A DNA stretch of 41,389 nucleotides from Clostridiales bacterium (lineage in GTDB: Bacteria; Bacillota; Desulfotomaculia; Desulfotomaculales; VENG01): positions 1 through 41,389 of the forward strand of contig JAIPEW010000025.1 of assembly GCA_021736985.1 (NCBI GenBank). Direction: 5' to 3'. The notes beneath the pieces are model-generated. The model searched no databases. It saw only the letters and a list, made by a program, of their open reading frames with translations, and was not told the DNA's origin. The translations under genes and the position numbers were made by a program. Shown piece after piece: positions 25,898-35,003 of this stretch; positions within the stretch are counted from its first letter, which is position 1, and each line of letters begins with the position of its first letter.

Positions 25898-27199
25898 GTG
25901 TCAAAGGAAAAAATAAATATAGGATTACTGGGTTTAGGTACAGTAGGCTGTGGAGTTTGCCGCATACTTGAAAACAATTATGATAATATAGAGCAAAAAA
26001 CTGGCCTACCACTTGAGATTACTAAAGTTCTTGTGAAGGATATTGTAAAGGACAGGGATGTTGAGTTAGGCCCCGGGGTGTTGACTACAGATGTTAACGA
26101 TATTATTGATAACCCGGCTATTGACATTGTAGTTGAAGTCATGGGTGGTACAGATACTGCGACCTGCTATGTAAAAAAAGCCCTATCCAACGGTAAAAGT
26201 GTGGTTACGGCAAACAAGGATATGATGGCCCTATATGGAAAAGGGCTTTTTGAAGCGGCAGAGGCAAATTTTGCCGACCTTCTGTTTGAAGCCAGTGTTG
26301 GCGGTGGTATTCCGATTATTCGTCCACTGAAACAGTGCCTGGCTGCTAACCGCATCAAGCAGTTAATAGGAATTATAAATGGTACCACTAATTATATGCT
26401 TACTAAGATGACAGCCGAGGGGATACCGTTTGACCAGGTATTGAGCGAAGCCCAGTCAAAAGGGTATGCAGAAGCAGATCCCAGCTCTGACATAGAAGGA
26501 TATGATGCTGCACGAAAATTAGCTATACTGGCATCGATCGCTTTTAACAGCAGAGTTACGCTGGATGATGTGTATGTTGAAGGCATAACTGGGATTAGTA
26601 CTACTGATATTGCTTATGCTGAAAAACTGAATTATATTGTAAAATTGCTGGGTATAACAAAAGAAACACCGGAAGGAATTGAAGCAAGGGTTCACCCTGC
26701 ACTGATTCCTACGGGTCACCCTCTTTCTGCTGTAAAAGATGTTTTTAACGCTGTTTTTGTCAAGGGAGATGCAGTAGGAGAGACAATGTTTTACGGGCAA
26801 GGAGCAGGCGAAATGCCTACTGCTAGTGCAGTAACAGCCGACATTATGGATGCTGCCCGTAATATTAGCAAAGATGTTCCTGGTTTGATAGGATGTACTT
26901 GCTATAAAGAAAAGCCTGTAAAAGAAATGGGATCAGTAGAATCAAAATACTTTTTGCGCCTGCGCGTGCTGGATCGTCCCGGAGTATTAGCATCAATTAC
27001 TTACATTTTTGGTGATAAGGAAGTTAGCCTGGCTTCGGTTATACAAAACCAGTTTGAAGATAATGATACCGAGGCGGAAATAGTAATGATTACTCACAAG
27101 GTTAAAGAAAGAAATCTTACGGAAGCCCTGGAAATGATCAGGCATTTATCGTCTGTAATTGATGTTTGCAGCTTAATAAGAGTAGAAGAAGACTATTAA
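25898..27199 (+). CDS. hom: Homoserine dehydrogenase
   Basis: Reduces aspartate semialdehyde to homoserine, the branch to threonine and methionine. 433 residues, three parts: Rossmann domain (INIGLLGLGTVGCGV), catalytic domain (ANKDMMALYGK, GIINGTTNYMLTKM, EGYDAARKLAILA) and a C-terminal ACT domain (YFLRLRVLDRPGVLASITYIFG) for feedback by threonine or a related amino acid. GTG 25898 with AGGGGAG just upstream is preferred over ATG 25868 and the frame opening at 25814, because the predicted transcription start is near 25867. First gene of hom-thrB-lysC-PGM-like. Confidence 0.95.
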   Translation: MSKEKINIGLLGLGTVGCGVCRILENNYDNIEQKTGLPLEITKVLVKDIVKDRDVELGPGVLTTDVNDIIDNPAIDIVVEVMGGTDTATCYVKKALSNGKSVVTANKDMMALYGKGLFEAAEANFADLLFEASVGGGIPIIRPLKQCLAANRIKQLIGIINGTTNYMLTKMTAEGIPFDQVLSEAQSKGYAEADPSSDIEGYDAARKLAILASIAFNSRVTLDDVYVEGITGISTTDIAYAEKLNYIVKLLGITKETPEGIEARVHPALIPTGHPLSAVKDVFNAVFVKGDAVGETMFYGQGAGEMPTASAVTADIMDAARNISKDVPGLIGCTCYKEKPVKEMGSVESKYFLRLRVLDRPGVLASITYIFGDKEVSLASVIQNQFEDNDTEAEIVMITHKVKERNLTEALEMIRHLSSVIDVCSLIRVEEDY

Positions 27200-27233
27200 A
27201 TATTATTATATGCAGCAATAATGGAGGTTGAAA

Positions 27234-28136
27234 ATGGTACGCGTGCAGGTACCGGCCAGTACGGCTAACCTGGGCCCGGGATTTGACTGCCTGGGTATGG
27301 CATTGAACCTATATAACATTGTTGAAATCACAGAAACACCTGCCGGATTGGATATAGAAATTACCGGATTGGGTAATGATTCTATTCCCAGGAATAAGGC
27401 AAATATTGTATACAAATCTGCCATGCACGTATTTAATAAAGCCGGTTATAATCCGCCAGGTTTAAAAATAAAATTAAATAACAATATTCCTGTTTCCAGG
27501 GGACTCGGAAGCAGTGCTTCTGCTATAGTGGGCGGTGTTGTAGCGGCGAATAAAATATGTGGAAATATATTAAGTACGTACCAGTTATTAGAAATTGCTG
27601 TTAAAATAGAAGGACATCCTGATAACGTTACCCCGGCGTTATTAGGTGGAATCACTGTACATGCGCGTTTTCAGGAGGATATACATTATTTAAAAATTAT
27701 ACCGCCGGCTGAATTAAAAGCAGCTGCTGCTATCCCTGATTTTCATTTATCTACGAAATCAGCCCGTAAAGCACTGCCTGGACGGCTTGATTTTGCAGAT
27801 GCCGTTTTTAATGTTGAACGAACGGCACTTCTTGTTGCAGCACTTCAAAAAGGTGAGCTGCAGCATTTGGAATTAGCCATGGAAGATAGGCTGCACCAGC
27901 AATACAGGGAAAGTATGATCCCCGGTATGAAAAAAGTATTCGCGGCAGCAAAGTTAGCAGGAGCCAGGGGTGTTGCTGTAAGCGGGGCAGGGCCTACTTT
28001 GATTGCGCTGGCAGATAAAAATCAAAAATATATTGCCGGGGAAATGCAAAAGGCTTTTCAGCAATGCGGTATTCAGGCTGACCTGGCAGTTTTAGAACTT
28101 AGCCCGGATGGAGCAAGAGAATTAAAAACAATATAA
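27234..28136 (+). CDS. thrB: Homoserine kinase (GHMP family)
   Basis: Phosphorylates homoserine with ATP in threonine synthesis. 300 residues, family length. GHMP signatures: PASTANLGPGFDCLGMAL at the N-terminus, the ATP-binding PVSRGLGSSASAIVGG near residue 85, and GVAVSGAGPTLIAL near the C-terminus. ATG 27234 has GGAGG at 27223; TTG 27228 is in frame but too close to it. It lies 34 bp after hom. No threonine synthase (thrC) gene is in the window. Confidence 0.95.
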   Translation: MVRVQVPASTANLGPGFDCLGMALNLYNIVEITETPAGLDIEITGLGNDSIPRNKANIVYKSAMHVFNKAGYNPPGLKIKLNNNIPVSRGLGSSASAIVGGVVAANKICGNILSTYQLLEIAVKIEGHPDNVTPALLGGITVHARFQEDIHYLKIIPPAELKAAAAIPDFHLSTKSARKALPGRLDFADAVFNVERTALLVAALQKGELQHLELAMEDRLHQQYRESMIPGMKKVFAAAKLAGARGVAVSGAGPTLIALADKNQKYIAGEMQKAFQQCGIQADLAVLELSPDGARELKTI

Positions 28137-28166
28137 TATTATAATATATACGGGGAGTGGGACCAA

Positions 28167-29408
28167 ATGCTAGTTGTGCAGAAATACGGGGGAAGCAGTG
28201 TCGCAAACTCAGAAAGAATACGCAGAGTTGCCAGGCGTGTGGTTGATAGGTACAGGGAAGGTTGTAAAATGATAGTTGTGGTTTCTGCCATGGGAGACAC
28301 AACAGATAATTTGATTGATATGGCCAGGGATATTTCCAACTCGCCTTCTAAGCGGGAGATGGATATGCTGATATCTACTGGTGAGCAGATGTCAATAGCT
28401 CTTCTGGCAATGGCTGTAAGGAGTTTAGGCGAGAATGCTGTTTCTCTTACCGGGCCGCAGGTCAGTATAAATACTGATGATAATCACTGTAATGCAAAGA
28501 TCAGGCATATGAATACCGGCCGGCTGGAAAGTGAATTAAACAGGGGTAACATAGTAGTTGTTGCTGGATTTCAAGGAATCAATCAATTAAATGATGTGAC
28601 AACATTAGGACGCGGCGGGTCAGATACTACTGCTGTAGCGCTAGCTGCTGCTGTAAAAGCTGATACCTGTGAAATATATACGGACGTAGACGGCGTCTAT
28701 ACTACAGATCCCAGGGTAGAGGTTAAAGCACGTAAACTGGATTGTATTACATACGATGAGATGCTGGAACTTGCCAACCTGGGTGCATCAGTGCTGCATC
28801 CCCGGGCAGTTGAATACGCCAAGCTGCATAATATACCTGTGCATGTACGTTCAAGCTTTAATTATAACAAAGGAACCATTGTCAAGGAGGTTAATGACAT
28901 GGAGATGGACCTGGTGGTTACCGGGGTAACTTACGATCTGAATACAGCAAAAATTGGTATCTTTGATGTTCCGGATAAACCCGGTACAGCTTATAGGATT
29001 TTTGATGCACTAGCAGAAGCCAAAATAAATGTAGACATGATTATTCAAAGTGCAATGCGAAACCAGGTGAATAATATAGCTTTTACGGTTACTCATGATG
29101 ATCTTAGTAAAGCCTTAAATGTTGTGGAGTCTATACAAAACGAGGTAGGCTTTAAAGGGTATACTCACGATGAAAGTGTAGCCAAAATATCAATAGTAGG
29201 GGCTGGTATGGCAAGCAATCCTGGAGTTGCTTCTACTATGTTTGAAGCCATGATGCGGGAAAGCATAAATTTAGAAATGATAACTACCTCTGATATCAAG
29301 GTTTCATGCATAATTAAGGAAGATCTTACTCAAATTGCAGTAAAGTCGCTGCATAAGTTTTTCAACTTGGAATTTAAAGATAATCATGCAGGGGTAATTA
29401 ATGAATAA
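28167..29408 (+). CDS. lysC: Aspartate kinase, alpha subunit
   Basis: Phosphorylates aspartate, the first step to lysine, threonine and methionine. 413 residues. Catalytic domain with [41 protein letters not shown] and [15 protein letters not shown]; the C-terminal regulatory part has two ACT domains (from about residue 260). This is the class made in Bacillus as an alpha2-beta2 enzyme, with beta from an internal start in the same frame; such a start is visible here at 28899. ATG 28167 follows GGGGAGTGGG. Confidence 0.95.
   Translation: MLVVQKYGGSSVANSERIRRVARRVVDRYREGCKMIVVVSAMGDTTDNLIDMARDISNSPSKREMDMLISTGEQMSIALLAMAVRSLGENAVSLTGPQVSINTDDNHCNAKIRHMNTGRLESELNRGNIVVVAGFQGINQLNDVTTLGRGGSDTTAVALAAAVKADTCEIYTDVDGVYTTDPRVEVKARKLDCITYDEMLELANLGASVLHPRAVEYAKLHNIPVHVRSSFNYNKGTIVKEVNDMEMDLVVTGVTYDLNTAKIGIFDVPDKPGTAYRIFDALAEAKINVDMIIQSAMRNQVNNIAFTVTHDDLSKALNVVESIQNEVGFKGYTHDESVAKISIVGAGMASNPGVASTMFEAMMRESINLEMITTSDIKVSCIIKEDLTQIAVKSLHKFFNLEFKDNHAGVINE
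28899..29408 (+). CDS. lysC: Aspartate kinase beta subunit from an internal start inside lysC
   Basis: The sequence AAGGAGG at 28884-28890 is a perfect Shine-Dalgarno site, 8 bases before an in-frame ATG (28899) inside lysC. It would make a 169-residue protein ([10 protein letters not shown]...) of just the two ACT regulatory domains. Bacillus subtilis lysC is known to make its beta subunit (about 160 residues) in this way. The site inside a coding region is otherwise hard to explain. Inferred; the protein has not been seen. Confidence 0.65.
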   Translation: MEMDLVVTGVTYDLNTAKIGIFDVPDKPGTAYRIFDALAEAKINVDMIIQSAMRNQVNNIAFTVTHDDLSKALNVVESIQNEVGFKGYTHDESVAKISIVGAGMASNPGVASTMFEAMMRESINLEMITTSDIKVSCIIKEDLTQIAVKSLHKFFNLEFKDNHAGVINE

Positions 29409-29434
29409 CCGTAAATTAAAACGGGGTGGTTATA

Positions 29435-30649
29435 ATGAAATATATAGTTATACTTTCTGACGGCATGGCCGATGAGCCTTGCAGTGTTTTGAACGGGAAA
29501 ACGCCTCTTCAATATGCATCTACACCGAATATGGACTTTTTAGCAAGTGCCGGTGAAGTGGGTACGGCGAGAACTGTTCCGGAAGGATATCCTCCGGGGA
29601 GTGATGTTGCAAATCTCTCGGTAATGGGATATGATCCCCGCGAGTATTATACGGGGCGCTCTCCACTGGAAGCAGTGAGTATGGGTATTGATTTGGGGCC
29701 CGGAGACATATCTTTCAGGTGCAACCTGGTAACTTTATCAGGTGAAGGCAGTTATGAAGAAAAATTTATGGAAGACTATTGTGCCGGCGAGATATCTTCT
29801 GAAGAATCCGGAGAACTTATTGAATTAATCAATAGTAAATTGGGATCCAGCGAACATAAGTTTTACCCGGGGGTTAGTTACCGTCATTTAATGGTTTTAA
29901 AGGGTGGAAACATAGAAGGTAATTTAACTCCTCCCCATGATATACACGGCCAGGAGATATTATCTTACCTTCCTGCAGGGGAAGGTAATGAAAAGTTAAA
30001 GCAAATGATGAAAGACAGCTATGATTTATTGAATAACCACCCGGTTAATATGTCCCGGTTGGATAATTCTCTTAATCCTGCCAATTCTATCTGGTTGTGG
30101 GGAGAAGGGAAAAAGCCCTCTCTTGCATCTTTTACGGAAAAATATAATCTGCGCGGTGCAGTTATCTCGGCAGTAGACCTGATTAAAGGTATAGGTATGT
30201 GTGCTAACATGGAAGTTGTTGAAGTTCCGGGTGCTACTGGTAATGTGCATACTAATTTCCAGGGTAAGGCGCAAGCAGCATTAAAGACATTAGAGCAGGG
30301 GGCAGATTTTATTTATATTCACCTGGAAGCACCAGATGAAGCCGGGCACCAGGGTAACCTGCAGGATAAGATAACAGCAATTGAAGAAGTTGACGAAAAA
30401 GTGCTCGGGAAAATACTAAAGAGTTTAAAAGGCACTGAATTTAAAGTAATGGTGCTTCCTGATCACCCTACTCCAATGAGGACAAGAACTCATTCTACGG
30501 ACCCGGTACCGTTTGTTATATATAATTCACTTAATGAAAAAAGTACAGACAAGAATTTTAATGAAGATACAGCTCGCGAATGTTCTTTAAAGTTAGAATA
30601 CGGGTATACATTAATGGATTATTTCTTGGGTAAAACTACCTGCATGTAG
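29435..30649 (+). CDS. Phosphoglycerate-mutase-like metalloenzyme ('proposed homoserine kinase' type)
   Basis: 404-residue member of the alkaline phosphatase superfamily, close to cofactor-independent phosphoglycerate mutases of the archaeal (apgM) type. Metal-site motifs: VILSDGMADEP at the N-terminus, GSDVANLSVMGYDP with the nucleophile Ser, FIYIHLEAPDEAGHQGN and VLPDHPTPMRTRTHS. A subfamily next to hom genes has been proposed to be an alternative homoserine kinase; here the gene follows hom, thrB and lysC, which fits. But a normal thrB is present too, so it may instead be a true mutase or act on another phosphate. The frame opens at GTG 29426; ATG 29435 has GGGGTGG at a better distance. 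Confidence 0.85.
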   Translation: MKYIVILSDGMADEPCSVLNGKTPLQYASTPNMDFLASAGEVGTARTVPEGYPPGSDVANLSVMGYDPREYYTGRSPLEAVSMGIDLGPGDISFRCNLVTLSGEGSYEEKFMEDYCAGEISSEESGELIELINSKLGSSEHKFYPGVSYRHLMVLKGGNIEGNLTPPHDIHGQEILSYLPAGEGNEKLKQMMKDSYDLLNNHPVNMSRLDNSLNPANSIWLWGEGKKPSLASFTEKYNLRGAVISAVDLIKGIGMCANMEVVEVPGATGNVHTNFQGKAQAALKTLEQGADFIYIHLEAPDEAGHQGNLQDKITAIEEVDEKVLGKILKSLKGTEFKVMVLPDHPTPMRTRTHSTDPVPFVIYNSLNEKSTDKNFNEDTARECSLKLEYGYTLMDYFLGKTTCM

Positions 30650-30883
30650 TTATATCTCGTCTTCTACATGCTGCTGCAGCCTGTGTAAAAACAGGCCCAC
30701 TCTTGTATTTAGCTGTTCCAGGTGCTGAAGTTGACCGGGATCAATAGTACTTTGAGTTAGTTGTGAAATATATTCTCCCATTTCCATGGATGCATTCTGG
30801 GCATCGCGCAGCTGATAAAAAAGCTGCTCCTTTTCTATTTCTTTATTAGGTGTATGAAGCATTAAGTTTTTTATCCAGCTCAA
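30650..30883 (-). CDS. Small hypothetical helical protein
   Basis: 77 residues, no family recognised. It looks mostly alpha-helical and is rich in Gln, Leu and Glu (KEQLFYQLRDAQNASMEMG, HLEQLNTRVGLFLHRLQQ), with no signal peptide or Cys; coiled-coil or dimer formation is likely. Start TTG 30883 is supported by AAAAAGGAGA at 30891-30900, 7 bases upstream, which makes a real gene likely. It ends tail-to-tail with the PGM-like gene (stops touch at 30649/30650) with no terminator between, so the two transcripts may overlap. Confidence 0.65.
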   Translation of the reverse strand: MSWIKNLMLHTPNKEIEKEQLFYQLRDAQNASMEMGEYISQLTQSTIDPGQLQHLEQLNTRVGLFLHRLQQHVEDEI

Positions 30884-30999
30884 AATATATTCTCCTTTTT
30901 CTTAAAAAATCTCTTTTATAAGTTTTTGCGAGTTGATAAAATAGTATTTAATAAAATTGCCGGCCAATTTTTGGAGATTGAAAAAGGGGATGTTTATAA

Positions 31000-31356
31000 A
31001 TGGTTAAAAGTTTTAACCAGAAAAGGCCAAATTTTAACCAGTTCCGCAGCCTGTTTCTGGTAGTAATAGCTGAAAACCTGGATCAGGATGCAGAGAATTA
31101 TTCCAATTGGCTTTTATGCGGAGATGAAAGAGAACGCACATTGCTTTTGGCTAAGTTCAGGGACAGGCTTGTGCAGGAGTACAACATGGGAGAAGATCTT
31201 GAGATTCAACCTCAGCAAATTAACCTTGATGGTACACTGGAAAGCGTAATAACGCAGTTATTTCACAAGTTTTCTACCATGAGCCTGGTTGAACATATAA
31301 ATGAAAGTATACTGGGAGATTACAAGGGAAAATACAATAATGATTCTGATAATTAA
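31000..31356 (+). CDS. Hypothetical protein, 118 residues
   Basis: No family recognised. Soluble and acidic, with an N-terminal helix pattern (FNQFRSLFLVVIAENLDQDAENYSNWLL) and a single Cys. ATG 31000 has AAGGGGA about 9 bases upstream, and an excellent terminator begins at its stop codon, so it is a single-gene unit. It is divergent from the 77-residue gene; the 116-bp space between them must hold both promoters. No function is proposed. Confidence 0.7.
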   Translation: MVKSFNQKRPNFNQFRSLFLVVIAENLDQDAENYSNWLLCGDERERTLLLAKFRDRLVQEYNMGEDLEIQPQQINLDGTLESVITQLFHKFSTMSLVEHINESILGDYKGKYNNDSDN

Positions 31357-31384
31357 AGGACTGGCTCTGGCCGGTTCTTTTTTT
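31356..31384 (+). terminator. Intrinsic terminator after the 118-residue gene
   Basis: AAGGACTGGC (31356-31365), loop TCTG, GCCGGTTCTT (31370-31379): 10-bp stem with two G-U pairs, then seven T. Confidence 0.92.
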
Positions 31385-31490
31385 ATGCGCATAAATTAAC
31401 AATTTTTAGCTTTATTATTAATTTATAGAAGAATATTTAAGCAGTACAGACAATAAAATGGAAATATAAACCTTTGGAGGGGCGGTTGGA

Positions 31491-32702
31491 ATGGTTAATA
31501 AGAGTTATGAACAAGCTCAAAATACGGGGCTTTACCAGAAACCTCTAAGCCTGGTCGGTAAATATGATAATGTCCGCAGGTTTTGGGAGGACGAGGTTAC
31601 CAGGTTATTTCTAAAACCATACTTAAAAAAAATACGCTCTGAAGCTGCCGGGGATAAAAGAAAAATACGCATAATGGACCTGGGATGCGGAAGTGGAGAT
31701 GGTTATGAATTGCTTGCAGGTACAACCTGTCGGGATAAGGGCCCTGAAAGCAGCAATATTAACATTTTAGATGAAGATGAAATAGAAGTTTACCTTGGTG
31801 TTGATCTAAATACTGGTTTAATTGAACAGGGAGAAAATGTATTTAAAAGCAAAGATAATGTTCAATTTAAAGAAGCAGATTTTCTGGCAGGGCTTCCTGT
31901 TGAAGAGGGAGATAAACCTTTTGATATATATTTCAGTAATTATGGAACATTTTCTCACTGTAATGATAGTAATGCAGTAAAAATTTTTGCAGAGATTGCC
32001 TCGCACGCAAATACGGGGTCAATAATAGTAGCAGATTGGCTGGGATGGCAGTCTTACGAATGGCAAAATTTTTGGACTAAAGATCTCGAAGAAGACCAGG
32101 TACTGCACTATTCAATGTCTTATCTCTTGTCAGATGTTGATGGTGAGGCAGATCCTTTTAATTTAAGGCTGATGAATAAAAGTACAATAGAATCATTAGT
32201 AGAAAGAGCATCAGATCAATCAAGTAAAAAATTAAGAATATTGAATATATTTGACCGGTCTGTTCTTATCGGGAGACATATGGAAACAGGTGAGTTTAAT
32301 AATTATCCCTGTCTTCTGCGCAGTGGGGTGAATTCTCTTTTAGAACCAGGAGAAAGAACAAATTTAAGTAGTTTGCTGTTTAATTATTTACCTGTAGATG
32401 GCTTTTTAGATGCTAACAGGTATTTTAAGCATCTAACCTGGTGCTGGAACCAGCTGGTTAAATACGTGGATGATTTAATGCAGGGAAGAGAAGTATTTCC
32501 CCCTGGTAATCACCCTGTACTACAGAGAGCAGCAGGTGCCATGCAGCAGCTTATTAGCTTAACTGGTGAAGTAAACATGGAGGATGCCAGGGCTAACATT
32601 ATTGAACCGCAGCTGGCTTATCAATTAAGAAATTTAGAAACATCTCTTCAAGAAGGCAATGGCAGGTCACACGGGATAGTAGCTGTTTTAGAAGTAATAT
32701 AA
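31491..32702 (+). CDS. Class I SAM-dependent methyltransferase with a C-terminal helical extension
   Basis: 403 residues. Methyltransferase core in the first 240 residues: motif I IMDLGCGSGDGYELL (61-75), acidic motif II VYLGVDLNTGLIEQG, and FDIYFSNYGTFSHC as motif IV. The last 130 residues (from PVDGFLDANRYFKHLTWCWN) form a helical extension I do not recognise. The substrate is unknown. ATG 31491 follows TTTGGAGGGG. It is the first gene of the corrinoid operon, 25 bp before the MttB-family gene, so it probably acts with that system, perhaps by making the methylated substrate or by linking SAM to the cycle. An 8-bp inverted repeat lies upstream (31391-31398, 31419-31426). Confidence 0.8.
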   Translation: MVNKSYEQAQNTGLYQKPLSLVGKYDNVRRFWEDEVTRLFLKPYLKKIRSEAAGDKRKIRIMDLGCGSGDGYELLAGTTCRDKGPESSNINILDEDEIEVYLGVDLNTGLIEQGENVFKSKDNVQFKEADFLAGLPVEEGDKPFDIYFSNYGTFSHCNDSNAVKIFAEIASHANTGSIIVADWLGWQSYEWQNFWTKDLEEDQVLHYSMSYLLSDVDGEADPFNLRLMNKSTIESLVERASDQSSKKLRILNIFDRSVLIGRHMETGEFNNYPCLLRSGVNSLLEPGERTNLSSLLFNYLPVDGFLDANRYFKHLTWCWNQLVKYVDDLMQGREVFPPGNHPVLQRAAGAMQQLISLTGEVNMEDARANIIEPQLAYQLRNLETSLQEGNGRSHGIVAVLEVI

Positions 32703-32727
32703 ATATGTTTACAGGGAGGAATAAGTT

Positions 32728-34233
32728 TTGCGGGGATTAGAAGCCGGGCAATATCGCCCGCTTACAGAGAGTGATATTCATTCGATAAATGAAACCAGTA
32801 TTGATATACTGCAGGAACCAGGGGTGCAGTGTAATAACATAAGAGCCCTGGATATGTTTGAAAAAAACGGGGCTGTTGTAGATAGAGAAACTAAGAAAGT
32901 AAGAATACCGCGGGGTATGCTGGAGGATGCTATAGCTTCAGCTCCTTCCCGGGTGACCTTGTGTGGTAGGAATGATAAGGATGATCTTTTATTGGAAGGC
33001 AAAAGAACACACCTGGGTACAGGAGGGACAGTTCTCAATGTTTTAGACATGGAAACTGGAAAAAGGCGTCAAACTGTTATTGAAGACATGAAAAACTTTG
33101 CCCGCCTGGTTGATGCACTGGATAATGTGCACTTTTTTATGCTTCCGCTGTATCCCAATGATATAGACGTAGAGGATGTGGATGTAAATCGTTTCTGGTG
33201 GGCAATGGCCAATACTACCAAGCACGTCATGGGGGGAGTTTATACAATTGATGGTGTTCGAAATGTTATAAATATTGCTGAACACGTAGCAGGCAGTGCA
33301 AACAAGCTGCGGGAGCGTCCTTTTATTTCCATGGTAACCTGTATGATGAGCCCGCTGATTATTGACGATACTTATGGCGGTCTACTCATGGAAGTTGCCA
33401 GTCATGGTATTCCCGTGGTATGTCCTGCAGAACCCCTTGCCGGGGCAACGGGCCCCATAACGCTGGCTGGAACGGTAGCTGTTTCCAATGCCGAAAGCCT
33501 TGCCGGAGTTGTACTGGCCCAGTTGACTAACAGGGGTACACCGACAATTTATGGAACTGTAGCTACTACTATGGATATGAAAAGCGGGTATTACTTATCC
33601 GGCAGTATTGAGAGCGGGCTGATTAACGCAGCCTGTGCACAGATGGCCCAGTTCTATCAACTGCCTGTTTATGCTACTGCAGGTATGTCAGATTCTAAGC
33701 TGCCAGATATTCAAGCAGGATATGAAAAAATGGCTACTAATATAATTACAGCCCTGGCCGGGGCTAACTATATACACGATGCTGCAGGGTTCCTGGAGTT
33801 TTGTACTACTATTTCATATGAACAGATGGTAATAGATGATGAGATAATAGGCATCTGTATGAGAGCAGTAAAAGGTATCGATACATCTCTGGATTCCCTG
33901 GCCAGAGACGTTATTAAAAGCGTAGGTGCCGGCGGCAATTTTTTAACCAGCACTCACACGATGAAGTACTGCCGCAGTGAATTTCTTAACCTCTCTTTGG
34001 GTGATAGAAAAAGCCGCAAAAGGTGGGAAAAAGATGGTGCTAAAGACTGTGCTGAAAGAGCAAAAGAAAAAGCCAGGAGAATTCTTGCTGAACACAGTCC
34101 GGAACCAATTCCCAGTGAAATATTGGAAAATATAAGATCTGTCTATCCGCAGTTAAATATACAGTACAGCAGTGGGGGTGTGCAGAGTCTTAATAATAGG
34201 AGAATTAATAAACGGCAGCAGGACGGTTGTTAA
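32728..34233 (+). CDS. MttB-family (trimethylamine methyltransferase superfamily) protein, non-pyrrolysine
   Basis: 501-residue barrel methyltransferase of the COG5598/MttB superfamily, which moves a methyl group from a quaternary or tertiary amine to a corrinoid protein. Family features: N-terminal INETSIDILQEPGVQC, HLGTGGTVLNVLDMETGKRR, PLAGATGPITLAGTVAVSNAE and PVYATAGMSDSKLPDIQAGYEKM. The frame is full length with no internal TAG, so it does not depend on pyrrolysine; characterised relatives of this kind (MtgB, MtpB, MtcB) demethylate glycine betaine, proline betaine or carnitine. The substrate here is unknown. Start TTG 32728 with AGGGAGGA 7 bases upstream. Its last 62 bases overlap the next gene. 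Confidence 0.9.
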   Translation: MRGLEAGQYRPLTESDIHSINETSIDILQEPGVQCNNIRALDMFEKNGAVVDRETKKVRIPRGMLEDAIASAPSRVTLCGRNDKDDLLLEGKRTHLGTGGTVLNVLDMETGKRRQTVIEDMKNFARLVDALDNVHFFMLPLYPNDIDVEDVDVNRFWWAMANTTKHVMGGVYTIDGVRNVINIAEHVAGSANKLRERPFISMVTCMMSPLIIDDTYGGLLMEVASHGIPVVCPAEPLAGATGPITLAGTVAVSNAESLAGVVLAQLTNRGTPTIYGTVATTMDMKSGYYLSGSIESGLINAACAQMAQFYQLPVYATAGMSDSKLPDIQAGYEKMATNIITALAGANYIHDAAGFLEFCTTISYEQMVIDDEIIGICMRAVKGIDTSLDSLARDVIKSVGAGGNFLTSTHTMKYCRSEFLNLSLGDRKSRKRWEKDGAKDCAERAKEKARRILAEHSPEPIPSEILENIRSVYPQLNIQYSSGGVQSLNNRRINKRQQDGC

Positions 34234-34987
34234 ACAGGCCGTTGTTGAACATGATGAAACTGTTATAAGAGATTTAGCTGTACAACAGGTAGAGGCTGGT
34301 GCAGATTATATAGATGTTAATATATCCGTGGGACAGGGGGATAAAGAAGCAGAAGATATGGTCTGGGCAATAAAATTAATCGAGGAAGTTACTACTGTCC
34401 CCCTTGCCGTGGACAGCGCCAACCTGCAAGTTATGGAAGCGGGGTTAAGGGCCCGCAAAAACACTGTGCTAGTTAATTCAGTTAGCGCTGAAAAACACCG
34501 CATGGAACCATTTTTAGACCTGTGTGCAGAATATAATGCTGCTGCTGCAGCACTGCCAATTAAAGACAGTGGAATACCACCTGCCCCGGAGGAAAGGTTG
34601 GAGATATGTCAGCTGCTGGCAGAAAAAGCGCGGGATAGAAATATTCCAGTGGAAAACATGTATTTTGACCCGCTTGTTTTGCCCCTTGGCGTTGATACCT
34701 ATAATTCTTATGCAGCAATAGAAACTATAAAAAAACTAAAAAAAACTATTCCGGGTGTCAAAACAACAGCAGGAATAAGTAATGTATCTTACGGGCTGCC
34801 CGGGAGGAAGTTGTTAAACCAAGTATTCTTAGTATTATGCATGCAGGCCGGTCTTGACGGGGCTATTTTAGATCCTACAGATCAGGGTTTAATGGCTGCG
34901 GTGAAAACTACAGAAGTTCTTTTAAATAAAGATAAAATGTGCATGAATTACCTGCAGGCATATAGAAAGGGTTTGCTAAATAATTGA
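34172..34987 (+). CDS. Methyl-corrinoid:tetrahydrofolate methyltransferase (MtgA-like, pterin-binding)
   Basis: About 271-residue barrel of the pterin-binding family (MeTr/MtgA), which passes the methyl group between the corrinoid protein and tetrahydrofolate. Signatures: LIIGELINGSR, AGADYIDVNISVGQGDKEAEDMVW, TTVPLAVDSANLQVMEAGLRA, VLVNSVSAEKHR, PLVLPLGVDTYNS and TTAGISNVSYGLPGRK. The start is uncertain: the frame has only GTG at 34172 and 34178 before the conserved LIIGE, and the nearest purine-rich site (GGGGGTG 34174-34180) overlaps both. Translation may rely on coupling to the upstream gene, which it overlaps by 62 bp. Confidence 0.9.
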   Translation: MGVCRVLIIGELINGSRTVVKQAVVEHDETVIRDLAVQQVEAGADYIDVNISVGQGDKEAEDMVWAIKLIEEVTTVPLAVDSANLQVMEAGLRARKNTVLVNSVSAEKHRMEPFLDLCAEYNAAAAALPIKDSGIPPAPEERLEICQLLAEKARDRNIPVENMYFDPLVLPLGVDTYNSYAAIETIKKLKKTIPGVKTTAGISNVSYGLPGRKLLNQVFLVLCMQAGLDGAILDPTDQGLMAAVKTTEVLLNKDKMCMNYLQAYRKGLLNN

Positions 34988-35003
34988 GGGAGAGGGTGGT
35001 ATT

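Noticed and set aside
32728-34233. Pyrrolysine in the MttB-family gene
   Set aside because: The frame is full length with no in-frame TAG.
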